Shown piece by piece: positions 51,123 to 60,805 of a stretch of 64,000 nucleotides of DNA. Source of the stretch: Hyphomicrobiales bacterium. GTDB taxonomy: Bacteria; Pseudomonadota; Alphaproteobacteria; Rhizobiales; Xanthobacteraceae. Made by a program: the position numbers and the translations under genes. The notes under the pieces are model-generated. The model was not told the origin of the DNA and ran no database searches. It worked only from the letters and a program-made list of their open reading frames with translations. Within the stretch, counting starts at the first letter, position 1, and every line of letters starts with the position of its first letter. The stretch is from the NCBI GenBank assembly GCA_016185205.1, contig JACPOA010000034.1, positions 179,098-243,097 of the forward strand, written 5' to 3'.

Positions 51123-52241
51123 ATGAGGCGGAAACTTCTTCTCACCACCGCAGCATTGAGTGTGGTACTCGGCGCCGGCGGATTAGCCGCTGCACAGGAT
51201 CGCAGCGGCGACGACAGCGCTAGACACAAGCAGACGATCCAGCAACAGGATCGGAACCAGCACAAACTCTCGAATGACACCGCGCCTGCGAACAGCCGGC
51301 AGACCACCGGTCAGGCGCCATCGTCGAGCCAATCACAAACGCAGACCACGCCCGCGGATTCAACTGTCCAACCGCAGCAGAATTCTGCCCAACCGCAGCA
51401 AAATTTGGGCCAGAACAACGCGACCGGCAGCAGCCAGACCGGCACCTCACAATCCGGCGCAAACCAGCCGGCCGCGGGCCAGTCCAACCAGCCTTCATCG
51501 GCGCAGACGAACCCGCCGGCGCCGACCAATCAGCCGAGTTCGGCGCAGACCGCTCCGTCCAACCAGACTCGGCAGCCCTCGACCGCCACAGGCAGCCAGA
51601 CTGGGCGGCAGCCTTCCACGGCTCAGCAGCAGCCGAGTCAGGGCACGGTGAACGCGAATGGGCAGGCGCAGTCCGCTACGCGGCTATCGGCGTCGCTGCA
51701 GTCCTCGCAGAAGACCCGCCTCAACCAGGTGGTCGCGAAACTCGACGTCCGACCGATCACCAACGTGAACTTCTCGATCGCGGTCGGTACCGCCGTGCCG
51801 CGCACGGTGACACTGCATCCGGTTCCGGCGGCCATCGTCGAGATCATTCCGCAGTATCGTGGCTATGATTTCTTTGTGGTGCGCGACGAGATCGTGATCG
51901 TCGAGCCGAGCAGCCACACGATCGTCGACGTAATCGAGCGTAGCGGCGGCTCGCGTGCGCAGGCGACCAGCAGCGAGCGCAAGCTCAATCTTTCCTCGCA
52001 GCAGAAGGAAGTCATCCGCAAGCATTCGCAGCGGCGGGTGACGACCACCGGCTCGGCGTCACGCTCGCAGACCAAAATCATCGTCGGCGAGGAGGCGCCG
52101 GAGTCGGTTGAGATCCACACCTTCCCCGAGGAGGTCTATCGCGAGGTGCCCGCAATCCGCAGCTATCGCTACATCGAGGGCGATCGCAGCATCTACCTCG
52201 TAGAGCCGGAAGGCCGACGAGTGATCGAAGACATCGAGTAA
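51123..52241 (+). CDS. Exported protein with two DUF1236 domains
   Basis: A 372-residue exported protein. Signal peptide (LLLTTAALSVVLGAGGLAAA, cleaved near AQD), then a low-complexity region of about 140 residues rich in Q, N, S, T and P, and two DUF1236 modules (VNFSIAVGTAVPRTVTLHPV..., and QTKIIVGEEAPESVEIHTFP...), each ending in a YRYIEGDRSIYLV-like strand. DUF1236 proteins are frequent in Rhizobiales; function unknown, possibly periplasmic or envelope stress. The ATG at 51123 has AGGAGGG 8 bases upstream. It has an EcfG promoter and an intrinsic terminator, so it is a single stress-regulated unit. Confidence 0.88.
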   Translation: MRRKLLLTTAALSVVLGAGGLAAAQDRSGDDSARHKQTIQQQDRNQHKLSNDTAPANSRQTTGQAPSSSQSQTQTTPADSTVQPQQNSAQPQQNLGQNNATGSSQTGTSQSGANQPAAGQSNQPSSAQTNPPAPTNQPSSAQTAPSNQTRQPSTATGSQTGRQPSTAQQQPSQGTVNANGQAQSATRLSASLQSSQKTRLNQVVAKLDVRPITNVNFSIAVGTAVPRTVTLHPVPAAIVEIIPQYRGYDFFVVRDEIVIVEPSSHTIVDVIERSGGSRAQATSSERKLNLSSQQKEVIRKHSQRRVTTTGSASRSQTKIIVGEEAPESVEIHTFPEEVYREVPAIRSYRYIEGDRSIYLVEPEGRRVIEDIE

Positions 52242-52261
52242 GTGCGCAATCCGCGTTCGGG

Positions 52262-52291
52262 AAAAAGAGCGGCTGCGGCCGCTCTTTTTTT
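52262..52291 (+). terminator. Rho-independent terminator after the DUF1236 gene
   Basis: Stem AAAGAGCGGC / GCCGCTCTTT (10 bp, loop TGCG) followed by TTTT. The A-rich flank on the other side could also end minus-strand transcripts. Confidence 0.8.
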
Positions 52292-52304
52292 GCGCTCGCT
52301 CGGA

Positions 52305-52854
52305 TCAATGTCCCGGCAGCATCCGCCGCAGCACGCGGTCGCGGCGCACGAAATGATGATAAAGCGCGGCCGCCACGTGCAGGCCGATCAACGCCAGCAT
52401 CGCATAGTTCGCCAGCGCGTTGTGCACGTCGCCGGTCCAGCGGAAACCCGGCATTCGCGTCGCGACCAGTTTCGGCATTTCGACCAGACCGAACAGCATG
52501 ACCGGAAAGCCGTGCCATGAGACGTTGATCCAGCCCAGGATCGGCACCGCGAACAGCAGCAGGTAAAGCAGCCAGTGCACGACGCGCGCCGACTGCATCT
52601 GCCACGGCGGCAATCCGTCTTCCGGCAGCGGCTCGGTATGCGGCAATCCGCCAGCCGAGACGCACGACCGCGACGGCGAGGGTCAGTACGCCGAATGAGA
52701 GGTGCAGGTTGATGAGCGTGTCGGGCTTGGTGTTGCGGCCGATATGCGGCATCGCCCAGGCGATGACAAACTAGGCGGCGAGCAGGCCGAGGATCGCCCA
52801 ATGCAGCAGTTTCGCCAGGCCGGTGTAGCCGGGATGCGCATCTGAACTGTTCAT
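52305..52854 (-). pseudogene. Cytochrome b561, disrupted
   Basis: The minus strand encodes a diheme cytochrome b561: GYTGLAKLLHWAILGLLAA, then LINLHLSFGVLTLAVAVVRL, VVHWLLYLLLFAVPILGWIN and MLALIGLHVAAALYHHFVRR, with the paired haem histidines in the helices. But codon 28 is TAG (52771-52773), where a CAG glutamine would be expected, and the frame changes near 52650, between VVRLGWRI and PHTEPLPEDGLPPW. Two lesions mean the gene is probably inactive. The family passes electrons from quinol, for example in superoxide handling. A sequencing error could explain one lesion but hardly both. Confidence 0.82.
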
Positions 52855-52930
52855 GGTTTTGGCAGAGCCTTGCGCTGGGTTATTTTCGGCTAAGGATGTC
52901 GTTGAAGTTCTTGAACGGCTCGTCTGCTGC

Positions 52931-53461
52931 CTAGTGCGAATTCCGCACGAGCGAGCCGCGCGCGCCCCAGGCGGCGACGGCGGCCAGGCTCAGCGACACC
53001 AGCGCGTCATAGCCGGGCAGCGATATGCCGAATAATCGCCAGGCGGCCTCATCGCAACGCACCAGACTGATGCGCTGCAACTGGTTCATCATGTCGCGCA
53101 CCGAGCCAATCTTGTTGAGCGGCCCGGAACAATCGTTCGGCCCCGGCCAGAACTTCCATTCGACGCCGGCGTGATAGGCGGCCAGCCCGGTGTTCCAGAG
53201 CATGAAGACGGCAATCACCAGGAATCCCGCGAGCAAGACCTTGCTTGAGGCGCCGTGATTTGCTCCGAGCCAGAGCAGGAGCGCCAGCGGCACGCAGAAA
53301 TAAAATGCGTATCGCTGCTCCAAGCAGAGCGGGCACGGCGCCAGCAGCATGACGTACTGGAAGAAGAAAAAGCCGCAGATCGTGAGCGCGCCGACGACTG
53401 TGATGATCGCCGCCGCGGCAAGCGGCGGGTTCTTGCGGATGACCGCCAGGTAGTCGTTCAT
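52931..53461 (-). CDS. dsbB: Disulfide bond formation protein B
   Basis: A 176-residue inner-membrane protein with four helices. It reoxidises DsbA and passes electrons to quinone. The first redox pair is C43-x-x-C46 (APCPLCLEQR); the second periplasmic pair is in NDCSG and LVRCDEA. The length is normal. Minus strand, 76 bases upstream of the broken cytochrome b561 gene. No dsbA is seen nearby. Confidence 0.9.
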   Translation of the reverse strand: MNDYLAVIRKNPPLAAAAIITVVGALTICGFFFFQYVMLLAPCPLCLEQRYAFYFCVPLALLLWLGANHGASSKVLLAGFLVIAVFMLWNTGLAAYHAGVEWKFWPGPNDCSGPLNKIGSVRDMMNQLQRISLVRCDEAAWRLFGISLPGYDALVSLSLAAVAAWGARGSLVRNSH

Positions 53462-53843
53462 ATACCGCTCCGCATGCCCGCTAACGTCACGCTGTAATTT
53501 TTGACCCGGGGATGCATGATTTGCTGATCAGGCTATCGGGTGAGCTTTATCACGGACAAAACGACCATACCAGCGTACGCCGCGACCGGACTGCGATGCT
53601 TTGGGGGGCGCTTTAAGGCGAAGCAGACATTTGCGGCTTTGCCCATGCCTTCGTCCAAGCGGCGGAGAATTCAGCGGTAGACGTAAACAATTCGACGCGA
53701 AGTTGGAGGTGCTCTGGCTAGTACCGCCCCCTGCTTCCGCTTCGGCGTCGGCAGTCTTAGAATCTAATGCCGAAGATAGCTAGAAGTTTTCGAAGGAAAA
53801 TGGCTGCCACGCAGCTGGCTTCCCAACACCCAGCGGCCAACCG
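53462..53843. other. Intergenic region without recognised features
   Basis: A 382-base gap between dsbB and the ABC permease gene. Short open frames on both strands lack ribosome sites or recognisable motifs. Composition is more AT-rich than the left part of the window. Confidence 0.5.
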
Positions 53844-54602
53844 TCAGCTCCAGCGCAGCAGGTGCTTTTCCAGTCGGCCGGCCAGAGAAAAGATAATGAG
53901 CACGACAGCCAAGATTAGAACGATGATCGCCATCATCAAGGCGGCATTGTAGGTGCTTTGCGCAAATGAGAGTAAATATCCGAGCCCGCGACTGGCCGCC
54001 ACAAACTCCCCGACGCATGCACCCGTAAATGCGAAGCCGACCGCTACCTTCAGGCTGCCCAATACCCAGGCGGCAACCGAAGGCAGATACACGTGGCGAA
54101 CGAGGGCTGCGCGGTCGCCGCCGAGCGTGACGATGCGCTCGACCAACCGGCGATCAATCTGCCGTATGCCGGTGAACACGGAAAAGAAAATAAGCACCGC
54201 CACGAGAATGAAAGAAAGTGCCACCTTAGAGGAAAGACCGATGCCGAACCAGATGACGAAAAGTGGAGCAAGGACTACACGCGGGATTGCGTTCAGCAAT
54301 GTCATCACCGGCTCGATCAATTCGGCGATAAAGGGGACGAGAGCGGCAACAACGCCGAGCAGAATGCCAACGATAATACCGAGTAAAAGACCGCCCAGCG
54401 CAGCCGAGAAGGTCGCCTCTAGATGTGGCCAGATGCGCCCGTCGCCAAAAAGTTCCACCAACGCCGATCCGATCTGGCTGGGGCTGGGCGCGTAGAGAGG
54501 GTTCAACATATTAGCACGGCCGGCCGCCTCCCAAACCGCGAGTAGGATTGCGAGCACCAAGAGGCGACGCACCCAGGCATATCGGGGATCGAGTGCCGTC
54601 AT
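53844..54602 (-). CDS. ABC transporter permease (nitrate/sulfonate/taurine type)
   Basis: A 252-residue inner-membrane subunit with six helices, and the permease-ATPase contact loop LNAIPRVVLAPLFVIWFGIG (EAA-like). A second motif follows with GGDRAALVRHVYLPSVAAWV. It belongs to the SsuC/TauC/ThiX-type BPD family. Its start overlaps the ATPase gene by 4 bases, giving a three-gene minus-strand operon: binding protein, ATPase, permease. Ligand is unknown. Confidence 0.9.
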   Translation of the reverse strand: MTALDPRYAWVRRLLVLAILLAVWEAAGRANMLNPLYAPSPSQIGSALVELFGDGRIWPHLEATFSAALGGLLLGIIVGILLGVVAALVPFIAELIEPVMTLLNAIPRVVLAPLFVIWFGIGLSSKVALSFILVAVLIFFSVFTGIRQIDRRLVERIVTLGGDRAALVRHVYLPSVAAWVLGSLKVAVGFAFTGACVGEFVAASRGLGYLLSFAQSTYNAALMMAIIVLILAVVLIIFSLAGRLEKHLLRWS

Positions 54603-55351
54603 GCGGCCACCGCGCGTGGGTAATCAACTTCACGGGAGAGGTCTGACCATAATTTTTCGTAGAGCGGAGCAAAGGCAGGATGCATGCGCGCGCGCACGGG
54701 GTCGCGCGGACGCGGGATCGGCACCGCATAATGCTGCGTGACATGGGCACGCGGCCCCTGAGAAAGCAGATAGACGGCGTCGGATAGACTGATCGCCTCT
54801 TCTAGATCGTGAGTCACGAGGAGCACGCTGATCTTCTCGCGCTCGACTAACGCAACGACGTCACGCACGATACGAGCGCGTACGATAGCATCAAGAGAGG
54901 CGAACGGCTCGTCCATCAAAATGAGCCGAGGCTTCATCACAAGCACCTGCGCCAGCGCTACGCGCTTGCGCTGGCCGCCGCTGAGTTTGCGCGGAAAGCG
55001 ATCGCCCAAGCCGCCAAGCCCGAGCCGATCGAGCCAAGTTTCCGCCTCGTCCAGCGCCGCGCGTCGCGTCGTACCATTCAAAGTCAGCCCAAGAGCAACA
55101 TTGTCGCGTGCGGTTTTCCACGGCAGCAGAGCGTCATCCTGAAATAGGATGCCGATCTCGGAACGGGAAAGCCCTGTTTTAATGCTGCCGGCGAGCGGCT
55201 TCTGCAGCCCAATCAGGGCGCGCAGCAAGCTTGATTTCCCCGATCCGGACGGCCCGACGAGGCTGACAAAGCGACCTTCATCGACGTCGAGACTCGCCCC
55301 TTCGAGGACTGGCTCGCCGCTGTAGGAAATGGTGAGATTACGGACGCGCAA
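54599..55351 (-). CDS. ABC transporter ATP-binding protein (SsuB/TauB type)
   Basis: A 250-residue ATPase: Walker A GPSGSGKSSLLRAL, Q-loop LFQDDALLPW, signature LSGGQRKRVALAQ, Walker B LILMDEPFASLD and the switch histidine VTHDLEEAISLSD. It drives uptake through the adjacent permease. The stop overlaps the permease start by 4 bases; the binding protein gene ends 3 bases upstream. Family members import sulfonates, nitrate, pyrimidine precursors or riboflavin-like compounds. Confidence 0.92.
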   Translation of the reverse strand: MRVRNLTISYSGEPVLEGASLDVDEGRFVSLVGPSGSGKSSLLRALIGLQKPLAGSIKTGLSRSEIGILFQDDALLPWKTARDNVALGLTLNGTTRRAALDEAETWLDRLGLGGLGDRFPRKLSGGQRKRVALAQVLVMKPRLILMDEPFASLDAIVRARIVRDVVALVEREKISVLLVTHDLEEAISLSDAVYLLSQGPRAHVTQHYAVPIPRPRDPVRARMHPAFAPLYEKLWSDLSREVDYPRAVAA

Positions 55352-55354
55352 CGT

Positions 55355-56395
55355 TCAACCTCCCAGGATCGACGTATCGTGCAGACCACTGATATCGGTG
55401 TCCGGCTTGACGAGCCCCCCGATGATCAAGCTTTGCGCGACGCGCTTGGCCGAATCGAGATCGATCTTCGGCGTCACCGGATAGAGCGCCTCGCGGTAGC
55501 GCACGAGAATCTCCCCGAACTCCTTTGTATCGAGACCCGTGACCATCTCCTTCGGGAAGGCGCCGACCAATTGCTCGCCCGTCATTGTGCGCAAGGCCTG
55601 CAGGGCTTCCGTGAGCGCTTTGGCGAGCGCGGTCATTTCCGGCCTGCGCCGATCGATCTCACCCGCCCGCACCGCAACGCCCATGAATTCGAAGGAACCG
55701 CCGAGATATTTGTTGGCGTCCTCGATGTCCATGCCATTGACGAGCACACGCGCGCCAGATCTCTTCAGCAGCGTGAGCGCGGGCTCCTGCACAAGTCCGG
55801 CCTCAATCTGCCCCTGCCGCAGCGCCTCCATCAGATTGACGCCCATGGTTGCAAATTGGACCTTGCTGGCGTCGGCTCCAGCTTGCTTGAGCAGGTAGAG
55901 CGTCAGCGCGTGGTCGGCGTTCCCGAGCGCGGAGACCCCAACGGTCTTGCCCTCCAGATTCTTGATGGTGGTGATTTGGCCCGCGCTCTGCGGCGCGGTG
56001 ACCACGGCGAACAACGGCAAGCGTCCCGTGGTGACGAAGCGCCGGATCTCCGCTTTTTTCGCATAGGCTTGAATGGCGACATCGAGTGCCGTCGCTGCAT
56101 AATCGACGGCGCCGCCGACGAGCGCCTGCATCGCCGCACTGCCGCCGCGCGTGTAAACGAGTTCGACATCAAGCCCGTTCTTCTTGAAATAGCCTGCCGA
56201 ACGCGCAACCTCGTAGGGCACGCCGCAGAGTAGCTGGCTGCAATAGGCGAGCGTAATTTTTTTGTCTTGCGCCTCCGAGGACGTCGGACGCACCGACGGC
56301 AACAGGCTTGCGACCAAGGCTGCGCCCTTGAGAATCGACCGCCGCGATACGTCGGTGTCGGGAACGTGTGCGGTTGTTTCGTCACAGCAACTCAT
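55355..56395 (-). CDS. ABC transporter substrate-binding protein (NMT1/SsuA type), Tat-exported
   Basis: A 346-residue periplasmic binding protein. A twin-arginine signal (VSRRSILKGAALVASLLPSV) is followed by the NMT1/SsuA-like domain: VPYEVARSAGYFKKNGLDVE, YTRGGSAAMQALVGGAVDYA, LEGKTVGVSALGNADHALTL, and QGQIEAGLVQEPALTLLKRS. It is the first gene of the three-gene operon and defines the ligand, which could be a sulfonate, nitrate-like anion or small organic compound. The Tat signal suggests folding before export. GAGAGAG precedes the ATG. Confidence 0.9.
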   Translation of the reverse strand: MSCCDETTAHVPDTDVSRRSILKGAALVASLLPSVRPTSSEAQDKKITLAYCSQLLCGVPYEVARSAGYFKKNGLDVELVYTRGGSAAMQALVGGAVDYAATALDVAIQAYAKKAEIRRFVTTGRLPLFAVVTAPQSAGQITTIKNLEGKTVGVSALGNADHALTLYLLKQAGADASKVQFATMGVNLMEALRQGQIEAGLVQEPALTLLKRSGARVLVNGMDIEDANKYLGGSFEFMGVAVRAGEIDRRRPEMTALAKALTEALQALRTMTGEQLVGAFPKEMVTGLDTKEFGEILVRYREALYPVTPKIDLDSAKRVAQSLIIGGLVKPDTDISGLHDTSILGG

Positions 56396-57130
56396 GGCAT
56401 CTCTCTCGTGCTATGCCCGCGATACATTTGAAATGACGCTTATCACGCTAGTCACCAGTAAACATGCATGAGTGCAATGGATTGTTATTCCAAAGTTTTC
56501 GGCATCGCCGAAGCGATCATTCCATAGATCGCAGTATCGATGAAACGAGCGTTCTGCCGCGCTTGCAGAAAATTGCCTTCTGTGTGTACCGAAAGCCTTA
56601 TTCGCGTTGGTGAGGTGACAGAATCGCCTTAGCGCGCGCTGCAATCCAGCATTGGGAATGCGAACGCACCCCTATTCCAAATGTCATCGATCTCGCGTGT
56701 GAGGAAATTGCAAGGCGCTGGAAACAGCGTCCAGAGTTTGGTCCCGTACTCCTCGTATATACTGACGAGCCCATGTGGCCAGAGCCCGAGTGCCCCTCTC
56801 GCGTGCTTTGCATGCAATGCGAACTGCATCCAAATAACGAAACTGCTATTTGGCGAGCCACGGGTTCTTCCTTGCGCGCCAAAAAATGTAGCATAATTGC
56901 AACACATAAATTCCAATCCGTGCGCAAAGACCGGTATTGCCCAAAAAATAACCGCTTTGGCAAAACTTTCGTCTTGTCCCTGTCCGTGGCCACATGTGTA
57001 AATTTAGCCCTAGTGCAGGTCCTTTTGCGTACGGGTCGATCGCAGCCGGGGTTTGATACGGGTTTGTGCGCAAGAGTGATGGGCGGTTGTATCGGCTGTA
57101 AGTCGATCGAACGAAAAAGGGGCAGGCTCA
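56396..57130. other. Long divergent spacer before the porin gene
   Basis: A 735-base region between the divergent ABC operon and porin. It should contain both promoters. Overlapping open frames on the two strands (for example 56611-57138 plus and 56598-57206 minus) have no ribosome sites or recognisable domains; I do not call them genes. AGGGGCAGG precedes the porin ATG. Confidence 0.5.
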
Positions 57131-58423
57131 ATGAATAAAGTTGTTTTGTCCGTAGTCGCGGCGCTTGCGATTTCTGGTGCACCCGCATTCGCAGCCGACA
57201 TGCCAATGAAAGCCGTCAAGGCTCCGGCCGCGACCTCATGGTGGGATACCTTCACGATAACCGGCCACGTTGAAGCCGGCATCACGGGAAATTCGATAAG
57301 GCCTTCCGACGGCATCAATTTTGGCCATCTCTTCACGGATAAGGCCAATTCCCTATTGTTGAACCAGACAGTGCTGACGCTGCAACGCCCGCTCGATCCG
57401 AAAGCCACCGGTTACGATTCCGGCTTCAAATTCCAAGCGCTGTACGGGTCGGACGCGCGCTACACTCACTTCCTCGGCGAGTTCGATCAATCGATCAGCG
57501 GCAGAAATCAGTTCGATATCGTCGAGGCCCATGCGCTGTTCCATCTGCCGTGGCTGACTGAGGGCGGCATCGATCTGAAAGTTGGTCAGTTTGTGACCCT
57601 GGAGGGCGCCGAGGTCATCTATGCGCCGGACAACGCGCTTTACTCACACTCCTACATCTTCAATTTCGGCATCCCGTTCAAGCACACCGGTATCATGGCG
57701 ACAATTAACGTCAATTCGGTTTTCCATATCATGACCGGCGTTACCACGGGCGTGAATACGTCGTTCGGTAATACGTTCAATTGCCTCAATTGTGGAGACA
57801 ACAACAAGGCCATCTCATTCCACGGCGGGTTTGGCTTTGATGGCCTTTTGAACGGCACGCTTTCGATCATGGCGACAACCCATATCGGTCCGGAAAATCC
57901 GAACGTATCGGCGGTCGTGGATGCGGGCGTCAATCCCAATAAGGCTCTCCGCTATCTCAACGACGTCACGGCCATCTGGAAGGTGACCGACAAGCTCACT
58001 TTGACCACCGACGTAAACTATGCACGTGACGATGGCTTCAACGCCGACGGCTACGGGGTAGCGCAATATGCGGTTTATACGGTCAACGATTGGCTGAAAA
58101 TTGCTGGACGCGCCGAAATCTGGCGCGACAACAAAGGCTTCTTCGTTGCCGCCTACCCCGGTAATCTCGATTTCGTCAAATTCGAGCGCGGCGACCCGAC
58201 GGCGGTAGCTATCGGTGGCGGTGCGACCACCTATGGCGCGCTCACGGCCGGCCTCACTATCACGCCCCCAGTTCCGAAGAACTCGTTCTTCACAGGGCTG
58301 ATCGTCAGACCCGAGATTCGCTACGATACGTCTATGAACGGCACCACGCCCTTCGGCGCTGGCACGAAGAGGTCGCAATTCACGTTTGGCGGCGACATCA
58401 TTATTCCGTTCAAAATCCGGTAA
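57131..58423 (+). CDS. Outer-membrane beta-barrel porin-like protein
   Basis: A 430-residue exported protein: signal peptide (VVLSVVAALAISGAPAFAAD), then repeated amphipathic strands rich in alternating aromatic and polar residues (DTFTITGHVEAGITGN, SGFKFQALYGSDARYTHF, IDLKVGQFVTLEGAEVI), ending with the barrel-type FTFGGDIIIPFKIR. It fits the BBP2-like porin group. Substrate unknown. GC is lower than in the core genes of the left half. Its transcript ends at the strong terminator at 58524. It is divergent from the ABC uptake operon, a sensible pairing for nutrient entry. Confidence 0.85.
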   Translation: MNKVVLSVVAALAISGAPAFAADMPMKAVKAPAATSWWDTFTITGHVEAGITGNSIRPSDGINFGHLFTDKANSLLLNQTVLTLQRPLDPKATGYDSGFKFQALYGSDARYTHFLGEFDQSISGRNQFDIVEAHALFHLPWLTEGGIDLKVGQFVTLEGAEVIYAPDNALYSHSYIFNFGIPFKHTGIMATINVNSVFHIMTGVTTGVNTSFGNTFNCLNCGDNNKAISFHGGFGFDGLLNGTLSIMATTHIGPENPNVSAVVDAGVNPNKALRYLNDVTAIWKVTDKLTLTTDVNYARDDGFNADGYGVAQYAVYTVNDWLKIAGRAEIWRDNKGFFVAAYPGNLDFVKFERGDPTAVAIGGGATTYGALTAGLTITPPVPKNSFFTGLIVRPEIRYDTSMNGTTPFGAGTKRSQFTFGGDIIIPFKIR

Positions 58424-58523
58424 TCGTGAAGCGAACACTCGCGATACCGGTTGGTATTGGAGCCAAGCTGTCGGCTGACCTGACGCTCGGCGGCCTGAAG
58501 CAAGCGACTGAACTCTGTCCCTG

Positions 58524-58564
58524 GGGCGGCGGCCGATCATTCGGCCGTCGCCCTTTGTATTTTT
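58524..58564 (+). terminator. Rho-independent terminator after the porin gene
   Basis: A 13-bp stem (GGGCGGCGGCCGA with TCGGCCGTCGCCC, one G-T pair), 4-base loop, then TTTGTATTTTT. Strong. Confidence 0.88.
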
Positions 58565-59014
58565 GGCGCGTCTTGCGCGCGGCGTGCAACACGCGCGCCG
58601 ATATTGAACGCGCCAAAGCTGGTTCAGTTCACCGTCAAGCAGAAGGCAAGAAGGAAACACCGCATCACAGCAATGCCGAAAGAGGGCCGAGTTGTTTCCC
58701 AATCCGTATCACCGGATCAAGATGAATGAGCCATATCTGCTGGCACGAATTCACGACAAATTCCGAGCGCTTCTTTGGACGGAAGGTCCGCGCTGTTCGT
58801 TAGCTTAGACATAGTCAAACGGCGGCTGCGTGGGTCGAGCTTGGCGATCAGCGTGCGACTGTCCGCTCAATATTCAGGCGGGAGTTAAAGATTTAGGCAC
58901 GATGCAAGATCGTCGTCGGTGCTCAGCATTAGTCATACATATGTTTTGTGGCGAGCAGACCATTGTCGACCTCTATCGATCATTTTAAGCGACGCACTCA
59001 TAACATTCGAGATG
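58565..59014. other. Gap without recognised genes
   Basis: About 450 bases between the porin terminator and the end of the DUF3141 gene. I see no repeats, RNA genes or convincing small reading frames on either strand. Confidence 0.5.
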
Positions 59015-60805
59015 TTAAGAGGCGGACCGGACCGAAGCTGACGGCTCAGCCGCGATTTTATGCCTGCCGGCATATAACCGTTCAAAATATCCTTCCAAGG
59101 CGAGGTCGCGCGTCTTTCGACTGTGGCTCAGGGCTTCATGGACCCCGTCGAACAGCGCCGTTTCGGCCTTCTTAAGAGGCGCGTCATCGGGGACAGGATG
59201 ACGGTCTTGTCTGATCGCGCACGCCGCGGCGCCAATCATCTGCATCATGGGGTTGAATGCCGAAGCGAACATGTAGCGGCTGGTCCGCATCGGATGGAGC
59301 CATTCAGTAGCCGCGATCGAAACCGGTGTGACGCTCGCCTGCACCGCCTTCGACAGCGTCGCTGTGTACACGCTATCCAGCTGTTCCGAGATGCTCTTGA
59401 CGCGCTCAAAGGCGGACCGGTCGGACGGAAATCGGACATCCTCGACGCGCCGCTCCTCAAACCGGACAGTGTACGCGCCCGTGCGGCAGTCGGGATTTTC
59501 CGTTGGATTATCGATCTTCATCTCGTAAAGGCCAGGCGAAAGCGAGGCGACTTCGGCCAAGCTTTGAAGGATGGCGCGATGTTCAAGTCTTGCAACCGCC
59601 CCAGACACGAAGATGCCGAGATGACCGACGTGGCGATTGGTCAGGTAAACGATACGTTGGCCAGCCCGCTTGAGATCGTCGGTATCCTTGTAGACAAGGG
59701 GGATCCAGCCGAGCGCCTGATGCGGCGGCGTGATATCGTCGCCATAGGAGGCGAAGATAACCAGCGGATTGCGAATGCCGCGAAGATCGGCAACGCAACA
59801 GTCGCAAACGGGTAATGTCCCTTGTTCCAGGCGGTTGCCGACGAATAGATTCTCGACAATGGCAAGGATCTCCTCGCGACTTAGAAAATAGAAGCTGCCC
59901 CACCAGCGTTCGAAATCGAGGAAGCGCTCGCGCTCGGTATCGATATGGGAAAAGAGATTGGCGTATTTATCCCAAACCGATTCCGGCTTCAGCGTCTCGA
60001 AATTCTGCACCAGCCAGGCACCGTCGAATCGACCGCCGCCGAGATCGGCGGCGAGATGGGCCAGCCAAGCTCCGCCCAAGAGACCGCCGGAGATGCGCAT
60101 CGGGTTCACGCCCGACTCTCCGGCCCAGTATGAAAGCGGTGACCCGTTCAGAACTACCGGCCCAACAAGACCCTGGCAATCAGCCGCCAGGATGGTCGCG
60201 GCCCATCCGGCCTGGCAGTTGCCATAAAGGATGGGGGGCGTGCCGGAATGACGCCGTCTCACTTCTTCGACGAAGCGGCGCAAGGTGTGCAGAACATCCG
60301 CGAGCGTCTGTCCCGGGCAAGGTTCCGGAAAAAAAGCGACGAAATAAACCGGGTAGCCCTCGTGCAACGCGATGCCCACCTCGGAGTCTTGCTTGAACCC
60401 GCCAATGCCGGGACCATGCCCGGCCCGCGGATCGAGAATGATGACCGGCGGCTTGGACGGATCGAGGCAGTCCTCGAGGCACTCGTCGGCCACACGGACG
60501 ATCCGGAGCAAGGCATAATTCGCCGGCCGCTCGAACTGACGGGCGTCCATGATCGGTTCATAGTCGAAATCAAGCAGCGGCGGCTTGCCGGCCCGCTCAT
60601 GCGCCAAGATGTCATCGGCGCGCTGGCGCAGTGCGTCGACGAACAGAAACCCGCGCTCCCAGAGGTCGCGCTGATAGGCGAAAAAATCAGACATGAATCC
60701 GAACGGACGAGGCTCCGCGTTTTTCACTTCGCGCACGACATCGTGAGATTGCTTGTTTCCCAAGTCTAGGGATTCAGGCAGCAAATTGCTTTGGGCTGCT
60801 TTCAC
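59015..60805 (-). CDS. DUF3141 protein, PHA-synthase-like alpha/beta hydrolase
   Basis: A 596-residue cytosolic protein of family DUF3141. It has an alpha/beta hydrolase core with a cysteine nucleophile: C197 in YGNCQAGWA, like the G-x-C-x-G box of PHA synthase. The other triad members may be D357 (GDDITPP, compare PhaC DxIxP) and H395 (VGHLGIF, compare PhaC GHI). The N-terminal 120 residues resemble the PhaC N-domain only loosely. The start is a GTG right after the glycine-rich gene's stop; an ATG at residue 38 is an alternative. A phasin gene lies 0.5 kb upstream. True substrate unknown. Confidence 0.85.
   Translation of the reverse strand: MKAAQSNLLPESLDLGNKQSHDVVREVKNAEPRPFGFMSDFFAYQRDLWERGFLFVDALRQRADDILAHERAGKPPLLDFDYEPIMDARQFERPANYALLRIVRVADECLEDCLDPSKPPVIILDPRAGHGPGIGGFKQDSEVGIALHEGYPVYFVAFFPEPCPGQTLADVLHTLRRFVEEVRRRHSGTPPILYGNCQAGWAATILAADCQGLVGPVVLNGSPLSYWAGESGVNPMRISGGLLGGAWLAHLAADLGGGRFDGAWLVQNFETLKPESVWDKYANLFSHIDTERERFLDFERWWGSFYFLSREEILAIVENLFVGNRLEQGTLPVCDCCVADLRGIRNPLVIFASYGDDITPPHQALGWIPLVYKDTDDLKRAGQRIVYLTNRHVGHLGIFVSGAVARLEHRAILQSLAEVASLSPGLYEMKIDNPTENPDCRTGAYTVRFEERRVEDVRFPSDRSAFERVKSISEQLDSVYTATLSKAVQASVTPVSIAATEWLHPMRTSRYMFASAFNPMMQMIGAAACAIRQDRHPVPDDAPLKKAETALFDGVHEALSHSRKTRDLALEGYFERLYAGRHKIAAEPSASVRSAS

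Noticed and set aside
56598..57206. 202-codon minus-strand frame and the overlapping plus frame 56611-57138 before the porin
   Set aside because: No ribosome site, no recognisable domain, and it runs into the porin gene; part of the plus frame (VIDLACEEIARRWKQRP) looks protein-like, but not enough to call.
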